Shown: positions 33,655-43,734 of the stretch, in pieces
Layout: each line of letters starts with the position of its first letter
How positions within the stretch are numbered: the first letter of the stretch is position 1
Assembly: GCA_000163695.1 (NCBI GenBank)
Contig: GG774890.1
Span: 192,347 to 256,346 of the forward strand
Reading direction: 5' to 3'
Length of the DNA stretch: 64,000 nt
From: Bacteroidetes oral taxon 274 str. F0058
Lineage (GTDB): Bacteria > Bacteroidota > Bacteroidia > Bacteroidales > Paludibacteraceae
The notes under the pieces: generated by a model
Told to the model about the DNA's origin: nothing
The model's database searches: none
Seen by the model: only the letters and a program-made list of their open reading frames with translations
Position numbers and translations under genes: made by a program

Positions 33655-34524
33655 ATGTCATTAGATAAAACAATTCGAGAAAATCTGGATGGTAAGTATT
33701 TGACCATTCATACAGAGCATTTCCGTGAAGGTATTGAGTATGCTGCCAAAATTAAGATACAACAAATACTCTTAATTGGCAGACAAGCAAGCGATATCAC
33801 TGTTGATTTTAAGGAATTCGATAAATTGTCGAAATCATTGCGTGTAATATCTTTTATCCAAGATATTGGCAATGTTCTCAATTTTGATTCGATTTACAAT
33901 CTAAAGGAAATGAGAAATATATGTTTTCAGGACAAACAGAAGTTCACGATAGACATCTCGAGGTTTACAAAGCTACAACATTTAGGAAGCGATTACTGGA
34001 AGGGATTGGTTAATTTGGATAAAGCCTATTCTTTGACATCTGTGGTGATTTGTAAGTACCCTTTTTCAAACCTGTCGCTGTTCTCTGAACTGCGAAATCT
34101 GCAAATATTACACATATACAGTTCGCAAATCCGGAGTTTAGATGGTATAGAGAAGCTTCCGATAAAGGAACTTTGCCTTGCTATAAACAATAAACTCGAA
34201 GATATACATAAAATTAATGAAATATCCACCTTAGAGCGTTTGGACATTGAACGATGCAAAATGCTTACAGATTTTACCTTTCTAAGAGGGAATCCTTATA
34301 TTCAGGACTTGCTAATTGACAAGCCGGATTCGATTGATTTCATAGGGTATATGCCTAATTTGAAGAAAATTAATTTTTGGAATTGCAAAGACGGGAATAT
34401 GAATCCCTTATTACAGTCTCAGTCTTTAGAAATTATAAATTTCTATCCCAATAAGAAGCATTATACTCATACTATCGAAGAAATAAATAAAGCAACATCG
34501 ATAAGAAGAGGATTAATCGTATAA
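33655..34524 (+). CDS. Leucine-rich-repeat-like protein, candidate immunity protein
   Basis: 289 residues without a signal peptide. From about residue 60 on, there are irregular leucine-rich repeats (SLTSVVICKYP, NLQILHIYSS, PIKELCLAIN, TLERLDIERC, NLKKINFWNC, SLEIINFYP), each about 20-23 residues. It is presumably a cytoplasmic solenoid binding another protein. LRR proteins do occur among polymorphic-toxin immunities, and it sits in such an island with its own promoter; the role is inferred. Confidence 0.6.
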   Translation: MSLDKTIRENLDGKYLTIHTEHFREGIEYAAKIKIQQILLIGRQASDITVDFKEFDKLSKSLRVISFIQDIGNVLNFDSIYNLKEMRNICFQDKQKFTIDISRFTKLQHLGSDYWKGLVNLDKAYSLTSVVICKYPFSNLSLFSELRNLQILHIYSSQIRSLDGIEKLPIKELCLAINNKLEDIHKINEISTLERLDIERCKMLTDFTFLRGNPYIQDLLIDKPDSIDFIGYMPNLKKINFWNCKDGNMNPLLQSQSLEIINFYPNKKHYTHTIEEINKATSIRRGLIV

Positions 34525-34572
34525 TGTGGTGCTATTTCTTAATGATGGGGCAAGTTGCTCCTTAAAAAATCT

Positions 34573-34647
34573 GTCAAGAACACTTCTAAAAGTTACGATG
34601 TGCCTACGCTAAGTCGCGATACTCAAAATTGGTTGATGAAAAAATAA
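34573..34647 (+). pseudogene. Toxin tail remnant ahead of the Imm26-like gene
   Basis: A 24-codon open segment ending VPTLSRDTQNWLMKK and a stop, without a start or upstream core; it sits 15 nt before the Imm26-like start, where a toxin C-terminus would be expected. Confidence 0.4.
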
Positions 34648-34662
34648 AATAGTGTTAGAATA

Positions 34663-35148
34663 GTGAAGAAAATTATCGTCAATGCGGGAGAAATATTTTG
34701 TATTCCTCTGTTTATGCCCAAAGATGATTGGAAATTAAAGACCAAACTCTCTGATGAAGACTTAGATAAAGATTTTGCATTTGGAAGAGTTATTGAAACG
34801 AGTTCTTCGGTTTTAGTAGAGATATTCAAAAAAATAGGTTCGGCTAAAACAAGTATAAGCGAAATAGAAGGTTCGGATATTTTGTTTTCGCCGTTGCAAA
34901 TATTTTGGGACGGTGTCATAAAAAAACGGTGGCGAATAATCGGAAAAACAGAGAACTACGATAAATATAAACACTCCGATTATGATAATCTGAAAATGAT
35001 ATTTGGAGCTGAGGGCGATTTTCGATTGAGAGATTTTTGCACACAAAAAGAAATACCGATTACAAGAGAAGAGTTTCGACAATATGAATTTTCAATAGTT
35101 TGGTATCCTATTGATTTAGAAAATAGGATATTAAAAGTTATTGGGTAG
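34663..35148 (+). CDS. Imm26-like immunity protein
   Basis: 161 residues from a GTG start. The N-terminus (INAGEIFCIPLF-like, here VNAGEIFCIPLF) with FAFGRVIE near residue 40, followed by a beta-rich core (LFSPLQIFWDGVIKKRWRIIG), fits immunity protein 26 (PF15428). It follows a short toxin-tail relic. It is the last gene of the immunity island; the core gene gcvP follows after 316 nt. Confidence 0.65.
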   Translation: MKKIIVNAGEIFCIPLFMPKDDWKLKTKLSDEDLDKDFAFGRVIETSSSVLVEIFKKIGSAKTSISEIEGSDILFSPLQIFWDGVIKKRWRIIGKTENYDKYKHSDYDNLKMIFGAEGDFRLRDFCTQKEIPITREEFRQYEFSIVWYPIDLENRILKVIG

Positions 35149-35407
35149 ATATATCATCGGGTAAAGTCCCCTTTTCTGCCTTTGGCGCAATATCGGCGGA
35201 TGTAGCTTTGTCGCAAAACCACAAAAAAGACTTTTTTAGATAACAATTTTACCTTTTTTAGGTTGTTTTTTTGAGTTGGTTCTTAGATATGTTTTGTCTG
35301 TTTGTCCCCTTTGTGTTTTTTAGAGTCGTTTTTTTTGCTGATTTTTAGCTATTTATGTGGCTTGTCGAATGCGGTAAATAATGTTTTTTTTAACAATAAT
35401 TATTTCG
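35149..35407. other. Gap between the immunity island and gcvP
   Basis: AT-rich with T-tracts (35235-35340); no ORF and no recognisable glycine riboswitch. The gcvP -7 box lies at its right end. Confidence 0.4.
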
Positions 35408-35415
35408 TACCTTTG
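35408..35415 (+). promoter_or_regulatory. -7 box of gcvP
   Basis: TACCTTTG, 49 nt before the gcvP ATG; a T-run 20 nt upstream stands where TTTG is expected. Confidence 0.65.
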
Positions 35416-35464
35416 TGCCCAATTTTTGTAATTAAATAAAAGTAAAAATATCGATTGTATAAAT

Positions 35465-38308
35465 ATGAATTTCAACGAGTTTTCAAAAAGGCATATCGGC
35501 ATATCCGAAAACGATTTGCCCAAGATGCTGCAAGCGGTAGGAGTAAGCTCTATCGATGAACTTATCAATCAGGTAGTTCCTGAGAAGATAAGACTAAAAA
35601 AACCTCTCAATCTGCCCGAAGCAATGACAGAATATGAGTATCTGTCTCATATCAAAGACCTTGCGTCGAAAAATCTTATCTTCGACAACTATATCGGGCT
35701 TGGATATTACGGCACGGCTACGCCGGCAGTCATTCTCCGCAATATTTTCGAAAATCCCGTGTGGTACACCTCGTACACTCCGTATCAGGCAGAGATATCG
35801 CAGGGTAGGCTCGAGGCGTTGCTCAACTTCCAGACTATGGTATGCGACCTGACGGCACTGCCTCTGACCAACTGCTCGCTGCTCGATGAGGGCACGGCTG
35901 CTGCCGAGGCTATGACGATGATGTTCGGCTTACGGTCGAAAGAACAGGTCAAAGAGGGTATCGATACCATCTTTGTAGACGAGAACATATTCCCGCAGAC
36001 AATGGACGTACTCAATACACGCTCTGTACCACAAGGTATTAAGGTTTTGGTTGGCGATTGGAAGGCGTTCGATTTCTCTACCAAAATATTTGGAGCCATT
36101 CTGCAATACCCCAATGGCGACGGACTAATAGAAGATTACGCCGATTTTGTAAAAAAATGCACCGAAGTGGGAGCAAAGACAGCCGTTGCTGCCGATATTA
36201 TGAGCCTTGTGGTGCTCACACCTCCGGGCGAATGGGGAGCAGATATAGTTTTCGGTTCTACACAGCGTTTCGGTGTGCCTATGTCATACGGCGGTCCTTC
36301 GGCTGCATATATGTCTTGTAGAGAGGAGTTTAAGCGTAATATACCCGGACGTATCGTAGGTATATCCAAAGACGCCAACGGCAAGACCGCTCTACGTCTC
36401 GCCCTGCAAACACGCGAACAGCATATCAAACGCGAGAAGGCGACTTCGAATATCTGTACCGCTCAGGCTCTATTGGCTACTATGGCAGGCTTCTATGCCC
36501 TGTATCACGGCAACGAAGGCTTGCAGAATATTGCGATGGAGATACACGTCAAAGCGTGCTTCTTGGCTAACGAACTCCAAAAACTCGGCTACAAACAGCT
36601 GAACGAGACATTCTTCGATACTCTGAAGATAGAACTTGCCTCGGGAGTAGACAGGGAAAAACTCCGCAAAGAGCTCGAAGACAACTGGATAAACATTCGT
36701 TATTTCGAAGAAAAAAATATAGTAGGCATCTCGGTCGATGAGACATCGTCGATGGAGGGACTTGCCGTTATGATAGGTGTTTTTGCCAAACTTGCAGGCA
36801 AAGAGCTGCCCGAAGTGAGTGAGATAAAAGGTATCTCTATCCCCGAATCGTTGCTTAGAAAGCAGAGTCCGCTTCGACACGAGATTTTCGAGAAATATCA
36901 CTCCGAAACCGAGATGATGCGTTATATGAAGGCGCTCGAACGCCGCGATATTTCGTTGGCTCACTCTATGATTTCGCTCGGCAGCTGTACTATGAAACTC
37001 AATGCCGCCGCCGAAATGTTACCGCTGAGCTGGTCGGAATTTGGAGCCATACACCCATTCGCTCCTGCTTGGCAGGCAGAAGGTTATCGTACGGTTATCA
37101 AAAACCTCGAAGAATACTTGGCGGAAATCACCGGTTTTGCAGGTATATCGCTTATGCCTAATTCGGGAGCCGCAGGCGAATATACGGGATTGATGACAAT
37201 TCGCCATTATCAGAAGGCACAGGGTCAGGGCAATAGAAATATAGTACTTATACCCGCCTCGGCACACGGTACTAATCCTGCGAGTGCTATTCAGGCAGGC
37301 TTCGACGTGGTGGTGGTAGCTTCCGACGAAAAAGGCAATGTAGACGTTGCCGACCTCAGGGCAAAAGCCGAACAGCACCGCGAAAACTTAGCCGCACTGA
37401 TGATAACATATCCTTCGACGCACGGTATTTTCGAACAAGATATATTGGATATAGTCGACATCATACACAAGAACGGCGGACAGGTATATATGGACGGAGC
37501 CAATATGAATGCACAGGTTGGGCTTACCTCACCCGGATTCATCGGAGCCGATGTATGCCACCTCAACCTACACAAAACCTTTGCTTCACCTCACGGTGGC
37601 GGCGGTCCAGGTGTAGGTCCTATCGGTGTTGCCAAGCATCTGGTCGATTATCTTCCCCGCCATCGTTTCGAAGCCGACGGCAAACAGATAACAGCCGTAT
37701 CGTCTTCGCCTTGGGGTAGTGCAGGTATATTGCCTATCACCTACGGCTATATCCGTATGATGGGCTCCGACGGTCTGAAGCTTGCTACCGAATGTGCTAT
37801 CCTCAGTGCCAACTATCTATGTAAGAAGCTCGAAGCGGCTTACGGTATCGTCTATACCGGAGCAACGGGCAGAGTGGGACACGAGATGATACTCGACTGC
37901 CATCAGTTCAAGAAATCGGGTATCACCGAAAGCGACGTGGCAAAACGTCTTATGGACTTCGGTTTCCACGCACCTACACTCTCGTTCCCTGTCCACGGAA
38001 CATTGATGGTAGAGCCTACCGAGAGCGAATCGCTTGCAGAGCTCGATAGATTTGTCGATACCCTGCTCGTTATCAGAGCCGAAATAGAAGAGGTAGAGGC
38101 AGGCAAGGCAGATGCCAAAGACAATGTACTCGTCAATGCTCCGCACCCCGACTATGTGGTCGTTGCCGACGAATGGAATCACCCGTATTCACGAGAGAAG
38201 GCAGCCTTCCCGCTCGAATGGGTCAGAGACAATAAGTTCTGGATAAAGGTGGCACGTATCGACAACGCATTCGGCGACAGAAACCTTTTCTGTAGCTGTA
38301 TGTCGTAA
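35465..38308 (+). CDS. gcvP: Glycine dehydrogenase (decarboxylating), P-protein of the glycine cleavage system
   Basis: 947 residues: the single-chain P-protein with both halves fused. The N-terminal half begins FSKRHIGISENDLPKML. The PLP-binding lysine is K704 within LNLHKTFASPHGGGGPG. It decarboxylates glycine and passes the aminomethyl group to lipoylated GcvH; GcvH, GcvT and Lpd are not in this window. It is monocistronic, with a -7 box at 35408 and a terminator at 38320-38369. Confidence 0.97.
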   Translation: MNFNEFSKRHIGISENDLPKMLQAVGVSSIDELINQVVPEKIRLKKPLNLPEAMTEYEYLSHIKDLASKNLIFDNYIGLGYYGTATPAVILRNIFENPVWYTSYTPYQAEISQGRLEALLNFQTMVCDLTALPLTNCSLLDEGTAAAEAMTMMFGLRSKEQVKEGIDTIFVDENIFPQTMDVLNTRSVPQGIKVLVGDWKAFDFSTKIFGAILQYPNGDGLIEDYADFVKKCTEVGAKTAVAADIMSLVVLTPPGEWGADIVFGSTQRFGVPMSYGGPSAAYMSCREEFKRNIPGRIVGISKDANGKTALRLALQTREQHIKREKATSNICTAQALLATMAGFYALYHGNEGLQNIAMEIHVKACFLANELQKLGYKQLNETFFDTLKIELASGVDREKLRKELEDNWINIRYFEEKNIVGISVDETSSMEGLAVMIGVFAKLAGKELPEVSEIKGISIPESLLRKQSPLRHEIFEKYHSETEMMRYMKALERRDISLAHSMISLGSCTMKLNAAAEMLPLSWSEFGAIHPFAPAWQAEGYRTVIKNLEEYLAEITGFAGISLMPNSGAAGEYTGLMTIRHYQKAQGQGNRNIVLIPASAHGTNPASAIQAGFDVVVVASDEKGNVDVADLRAKAEQHRENLAALMITYPSTHGIFEQDILDIVDIIHKNGGQVYMDGANMNAQVGLTSPGFIGADVCHLNLHKTFASPHGGGGPGVGPIGVAKHLVDYLPRHRFEADGKQITAVSSSPWGSAGILPITYGYIRMMGSDGLKLATECAILSANYLCKKLEAAYGIVYTGATGRVGHEMILDCHQFKKSGITESDVAKRLMDFGFHAPTLSFPVHGTLMVEPTESESLAELDRFVDTLLVIRAEIEEVEAGKADAKDNVLVNAPHPDYVVVADEWNHPYSREKAAFPLEWVRDNKFWIKVARIDNAFGDRNLFCSCMS

Positions 38309-38319
38309 GTGATTGAACG

Positions 38320-38369
38320 AAAAAGAGATACGGGGAGGTATGCTTTTACGCTTCGTGTCTCTCTTTTTT
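38320..38369 (+). terminator. Terminator of gcvP
   Basis: AAAAAGAGATACG at 38320-38332 pairs with CGTGTCTCTC TTTTTT at 38354-38369 with one wobble and one mismatch, ending in a T-run. Confidence 0.8.
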
Positions 38370-38406
38370 ATAGACTTGTATATGAATTATTGAAAAAAAA
38401 TTTTTT

Positions 38407-38469
38407 ATGAAAAAAGTATTTAGTTTAGGACTGCTCATAGCAGCAACGATGTTGACTGTATGTAAATAA
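38407..38469 (+). pseudogene. Vestigial signal-peptide ORF
   Basis: A 20-codon ORF: MKKVFSLGLLIAATMLTVCK then stop. It looks exactly like a lipoprotein/secretory signal peptide (MKK, hydrophobic core, VC) with no mature protein, and is followed by its own terminator-like hairpin (38488-38525). It is probably the relic of an internally deleted exported-protein gene. Confidence 0.5.
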
Positions 38470-38487
38470 GTTACGCGATAAGCTTGT

Positions 38488-38525
38488 AGAGGAGGTCGGT
38501 CGAGGGGCAGGCTTCCTCTTTTTTA
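38488..38525 (+). terminator. Terminator after the vestigial signal-peptide ORF
   Basis: AGAGGA (38488-38493) pairs with TCCTCT (38514-38519), followed by a T-run to about 38524. Confidence 0.65.
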
Positions 38526-38660
38526 TTAGATTTATTATGTGTTTTTTGTAGTCAGAGTCTTTTCCAGGGGAAATAACACACTTTCGGTAAAATATACAGA
38601 TACTAAGCTAATTTACTTATATCCATTTAGTCTGTAACTCATAATTTTCACTATTATAGA

Positions 38661-38691
38661 TTGATTATCTCGGAAATATATTGTACTTTTG
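38661..38691 (+). promoter_or_regulatory. Promoter of the amidotransferase-dipeptidase fusion
   Basis: -33 TTG at 38661-38663 and -7 TACTTTTG at 38684-38691, spacing 20; the start codon is 38 nt downstream. Confidence 0.75.
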
Positions 38692-38729
38692 TGCTTTACA
38701 AACCGACTTTTTTCAAGAAATAGTATAAA

Positions 38730-40484
38730 ATGAATATAAAACCTCTTATCGGTATCTCTGCAAACTACGGCGATAGTAACTCCAAGTTGGCGGAAAACTA
38801 TTATAAATCTGTCGTAGCTGTCGGCGGTGTACCTGTAATAATCCCCGTTACAGATGACCTTGCCACAATCGAAGCTATCGTCGGCAGGCTCGATGGTATA
38901 CTTCTCAGTGGAGGTGGCGATATGCACCCTCGCTATTACAACGAAGAGCCCATACCCGAAAACGGTACCCCCGACGAACTACGCGACCGATACGATGTAA
39001 CTCTGATAAAGTCGGCAGTAGAATATCAATTGCCTGTCTTGGGTATCTGTCGAGGAATGCAGGTTATAAATGCTGTTTTTGGTGGTTCTCTGTATCAGGA
39101 TATTAATGTACAATATGCGGACAAGAAGCCTATGTGTCATTCGCAAAACGAAGAACGTTCCGTTACGACTCAGACTGCTTCGGTTGTAACCGACTCGTTA
39201 CTGTATAGTATTGTGAGTTGTAATACTTTGCCGATAAATAGCATACACCACCAGGCGGTGAAGCGTATTGCCGACGGATTCAGAGCTGTGGCTTTTGCCG
39301 ACGATGGAATATGCGAGGCGATAGAGAGCCTGTATTATCCTATTCTCGGAGTGCAGTGGCATCCCGAGCATTTGTCGGAGGCAGATGCAGTGGGCGAGCA
39401 CTTCGACAATCCGCACCGAAAAATCTTCGGTTGGTTGGTCGATGAGGCGAAGATATTTAGCAGAGCCAAGAGGATACACCGCTCTTCGTACGTAATAGAT
39501 TCGCATTGCGATACGCCTATGTTTTTCCACTATCCACAGGTCAATATTGTAGAAAACGACAAGTTGTGGGTCGATCCTGCCGATTTTGGAGAAAAAGACG
39601 AGCAGCCGCTTCTGTACGAGATTAAAGTAGATGCCCGCAAGATGAGACAGGGCAGGGTAGATGCTGTTTTTATGGTAGCCTATATACCGCAGAGCACACC
39701 CGCCGACGAGACGTATGGCAAAGCCGACAGGCTGCTTAACACGATAATAACCCAAGCAAAGGGTAGTGGCAATCGTATCTCTATTGCGACGTCTTATGCC
39801 GAGTTGTGCAATAATAAACGTAACGGTATCCCTACCGTATTCCTCGGTATCGAAAACGGCTGTGCCTTGGCAGGTAACCTTGATAATATAGACTATTTTT
39901 ACAGGCTCGGAGTTCGTTATATCACGCTGTGCCACAATGGAGACAATCTGTTGTGCGACTCGGCTATGCAGAGCCTCGATACACATAACGGGCTCAGCGA
40001 ATTCGGCAGGCAGGTCGTGCTCAAGATGAATGCTGTCGGTATGATGGTAGATGTCTCGCACGTCGGCGAAAAGAGTTTCTGGGACACCATAGCTCTATCG
40101 ACGAAGCCTATCATTGCCTCACACTCCTGTTGTAAGGCTCTCCGTAATCATCCCCGCAACCTTACCGACGAGCAGATAAGGGCTATTGCACGCAGCGGTG
40201 GTGTGGTACAGATATGTCTGTACAAACACTTCCTCGCCGATACCGATGTAGCAACGGTAGCGGACGCCGTAAGGCATATAAAACACGTTGTAGAGCTGGT
40301 CGGGGTGGATTATGTGGGTATAGGCAGCGACTTCGACGGCGGTGGAGAGATAGCAGGATCTACATCGGAAAACCAGTTGATAAATATTACCAAGGCACTG
40401 ATAAAAGAGGGTTTCGACGACGATGAAATATCTAAAATACTCGGCGGCAATTTACTCAGAGTCTTCCGAAGTATAACAGAATAG
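38730..40484 (+). CDS. Fusion: class I glutamine amidotransferase-like (C26) hydrolase + M19 membrane dipeptidase
   Basis: 584 residues in two domains. Residues 1-240 are a PuuD-like gamma-glutamyl hydrolase (peptidase C26): nucleophile C107 in GICRGMQ, and catalytic H211/E213 in VQWHPEH. Residues about 253-584 are an M19 (renal-type) dipeptidase with DSHCD at 257-261, DVSHVG, SHSCC and GIGSDFDGG metal/substrate motifs. Neither half has a signal peptide, so it is cytoplasmic. A plausible joint role is successive cleavage of gamma-glutamyl conjugates and the dipeptides released, such as glutathione-type Cys-Gly. It is a single gene with its own promoter. Confidence 0.88.
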   Translation: MNIKPLIGISANYGDSNSKLAENYYKSVVAVGGVPVIIPVTDDLATIEAIVGRLDGILLSGGGDMHPRYYNEEPIPENGTPDELRDRYDVTLIKSAVEYQLPVLGICRGMQVINAVFGGSLYQDINVQYADKKPMCHSQNEERSVTTQTASVVTDSLLYSIVSCNTLPINSIHHQAVKRIADGFRAVAFADDGICEAIESLYYPILGVQWHPEHLSEADAVGEHFDNPHRKIFGWLVDEAKIFSRAKRIHRSSYVIDSHCDTPMFFHYPQVNIVENDKLWVDPADFGEKDEQPLLYEIKVDARKMRQGRVDAVFMVAYIPQSTPADETYGKADRLLNTIITQAKGSGNRISIATSYAELCNNKRNGIPTVFLGIENGCALAGNLDNIDYFYRLGVRYITLCHNGDNLLCDSAMQSLDTHNGLSEFGRQVVLKMNAVGMMVDVSHVGEKSFWDTIALSTKPIIASHSCCKALRNHPRNLTDEQIRAIARSGGVVQICLYKHFLADTDVATVADAVRHIKHVVELVGVDYVGIGSDFDGGGEIAGSTSENQLINITKALIKEGFDDDEISKILGGNLLRVFRSITE

Positions 40485-40866
40485 AGGTAAGTATGGAAAT
40501 TACGTTTCAATTTGAAAATATTTGCTTAATTTTACTAAATTAATAATAAAAGCAATAGACTTGCGGTAAAGACTAAATAAATGTAAGTCTAAAATAATCT
40601 TTAATATTTAACGCTTGCAATATGTTGTTTTGCAGTGTATTGTGTGGCGGGTTGTGAGGAGCCCCTATTTGAGAGCGTAGCCGACTTTTGGCAGTTGTAG
40701 ATGTATTGGCTTGATGTTCAGGCAGAAGGTTCTACGCTATTTATAATTTTTACGAACAGGTAGTTGAAAAAAAATATTTTTTTTCAACACACACAATTTT
40801 AAGAAAAATTATACGTTTAATATATGATAGATTTGAATAAAGCTATTTTGAAATAAATTAGTTGAA
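40485..40866. other. Intergenic region with inverted repeats
   Basis: 382 nt without an ORF. It holds the inverted repeat TAGACTT/AAGTCTA (40556-40562/40585-40591) and the long perfect palindrome at 40763-40788. No perfect TAnnTTTG box; the nearest is TACGTTTA at 40812-40819. Confidence 0.45.
40763..40788. repeat. Perfect 26-bp palindrome
   Basis: GTTG followed by eight A's, central TA, eight T's and CAAC. It is symmetric on both strands and could be a terminator for either direction or an operator for the small gene at 40867. Confidence 0.7.
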
Positions 40867-41082
40867 ATGATGAAGAAGGACACTATTAAGAATAGTGAAA
40901 TCAGAGTTCCTCACGGTGTTATGAAGCGGTTGAAGGACGATTTTGGTTGTTCTTATCCGTTTCTACGTAAGGTGCTCAAAGGTATGCCGAGCAGAGACGA
41001 ACGTACAAGTATGATAAGAGAGGCTGCTGTCCAATACGGAGGGAAGTTTATTCAGGAATACGAATACAAGCCGGGTAAATAG
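40867..41082 (+). CDS. Small basic protein with HTH-like region
   Basis: 71 residues, strongly basic. The segment KNSEIRVPHGVMKRLKDDFGCSYPFLRKVLKGM looks like a helix-turn-helix (a recognition-helix-like SYPFLRKVLKG) and is followed by MIREAAVQYGG. Similar short proteins are common in Bacteroidales as orphan DNA-binding candidates. It is monocistronic, 246 nt upstream of eno with its own intergenic region. Role unknown; autoregulation through the palindrome at 40763-40788 is a possibility only. Confidence 0.6.
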   Translation: MMKKDTIKNSEIRVPHGVMKRLKDDFGCSYPFLRKVLKGMPSRDERTSMIREAAVQYGGKFIQEYEYKPGK

Positions 41083-41185
41083 TATTTACCTCAGTATTTA
41101 ATCTGAGTTATCATTGTTTTTTTTGTCTATTTGTTCGTCCTGTATGCAATTTGGGTATATATCGGGCGGATTGTTGTGGGAGGAT

Positions 41186-41216
41186 ATTGTTTTTTTGCGA
41201 AAAAATAGTACCTTTG
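41186..41216 (+). promoter_or_regulatory. Promoter of eno
   Basis: -33 ATTG at 41186-41189 and -7 TACCTTTG at 41209-41216, spacing 19; the leader is about 105 nt. Confidence 0.75.
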
Positions 41217-41325
41217 CACACTTATTTTGTGAATTATTTTTGCAAGTTGCGGGTTTATGCCAGATAATTTGTAGAGTTAGTAGTAAAAGGAATATAAATA
41301 TTTAATCATTAGTATAATAAAATAA

Positions 41326-42606
<1,281 letters not shown>

Positions 42607-42644
42607 TACCGCTAAAAATTGTGTTTTAGTTATTAATAAAAATA

Positions 42645-42686
42645 AGACCGAGAATTTCTTGCGAAAGAGTTTCTCGGTCTATTTTA
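42645..42686. terminator. Bidirectional terminator between eno and prs
   Basis: AGACCGAGAA (42645-42654) and TTCTCGGTCT (42671-42680) form a perfect 10-bp stem; ATTTTAT follows on plus and a T-rich tract follows on minus. Confidence 0.85.
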
Positions 42687-42705
42687 TAGATAATCACCGT
42701 TTTGT

Positions 42706-43647
42706 TTAGAAAACGTATTGCTCGCTGATGGATTTGTTGTAGTATACGTTGGATATGGTTGAGCCAAACATATCAGCCACAGAGAGAACCTTCACCTTGG
42801 GGCATTTTGCCGTATCGAACGGTATCGAGTCGGTGCATATAAGCTCTGTCAGTTCCGAGTCTGTCACGTTTTTGGCGGCGTTGCCCGACATTACGGCGTG
42901 CGTAACCATAGCTCTTACACTCTTGGCTCCGTTCTGCACCATTAGGTTGGCTGCCTTTGCCAGAGTGCCTGCGGTATCTGCCATATCGTCTATTATCACT
43001 ACGTTTTTGCCTTGTACTTCGCCGATGATACTCATCGATGACACCTCGTTGGCTTTCTCTCTGCTCTTGTGGCACAATACGAGAGGGACACCCAGATGTT
43101 TGGCGTACGAGTTGGCACGCTTGGAGCCTCCCACGTCGGGCGAGGCTATCACCAAATTGTCGAGATTGAGGCTTTTGAGGTACGGGATAAATATGGTAGA
43201 GGCGTAGAGGTGGTCTACCGGTAAGTCGAAAAAACCCTGTATCTGGTCGGCGTGCAGATCCATCGTTATTATTCTGTCTACGCCTGCGGTACTTAGCAGG
43301 TCGGCGACGAGTTTGGCTGCGATAGATACACGGGGCTTGTCTTTACGGTCTTGGCGTGCCCAGCCGAAATACGGCATCACGGCGATAATCTTGTATGCCG
43401 AGGCGCGTTTGGCGGCGTCTATCATCAGCAACAACTCCATCAGATTGTCGGAGTTGGGGAAGGTAGACTGCACTATGAATACGTAACAACCGCGTACCGT
43501 TTCGTCGTAGTATACAGCAAATTCGCCGTCGGAGAAGGTTGTCTTTACTTTTTTACCGAGTTCGCAATCGAGCGATTCGCATATTTTCTGTGCTAAGTAC
43601 TCTGATTTTTCGCCCGAAAAAATTTTGAAAGGGAGTTTGTGTGGCAT
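42706..43647 (-). CDS. prs: Ribose-phosphate pyrophosphokinase
   Basis: 313 residues. The metal-binding DLHADQIQGFFD region, the regulatory/flexible N-terminal KIFSGEKSEYLAQKI, and the PRPP loop VVIIDDMADTAGTL are present. It makes PRPP from ribose 5-phosphate and ATP for nucleotide, histidine and tryptophan synthesis, and links metabolically to RpiB. It follows ispH by 84 nt on the same strand and has its own -7 box overlapping the ispH stop codon. Confidence 0.97.
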   Translation of the reverse strand: MPHKLPFKIFSGEKSEYLAQKICESLDCELGKKVKTTFSDGEFAVYYDETVRGCYVFIVQSTFPNSDNLMELLLMIDAAKRASAYKIIAVMPYFGWARQDRKDKPRVSIAAKLVADLLSTAGVDRIITMDLHADQIQGFFDLPVDHLYASTIFIPYLKSLNLDNLVIASPDVGGSKRANSYAKHLGVPLVLCHKSREKANEVSSMSIIGEVQGKNVVIIDDMADTAGTLAKAANLMVQNGAKSVRAMVTHAVMSGNAAKNVTDSELTELICTDSIPFDTAKCPKVKVLSVADMFGSTISNVYYNKSISEQYVF

Positions 43648-43726
43648 TTTTTTAGACTTTTTTGATAGAAATATTGTTGAAAATTAATTAATTGTTCGTG
43701 TCCGGTCTCAATTGCCGTCGGCGTTA

Positions 43727-43734
43727 CAAAGTTA
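43727..43734 (-). promoter_or_regulatory. -7 box of prs
   Basis: The minus strand reads TAACTTTG, overlapping the ispH stop codon, 80 nt before the prs start; no canonical -33 seen. Confidence 0.55.

Noticed and set aside
35149..35464. Possible glycine riboswitch upstream of gcvP
   Set aside because: No tandem aptamer-like conserved core or expression-platform terminator could be recognised.
39198..40061. 287-codon minus-strand frame opposite the amidotransferase-dipeptidase fusion
   Set aside because: Antisense to two well-supported catalytic domains; no recognisable protein features.
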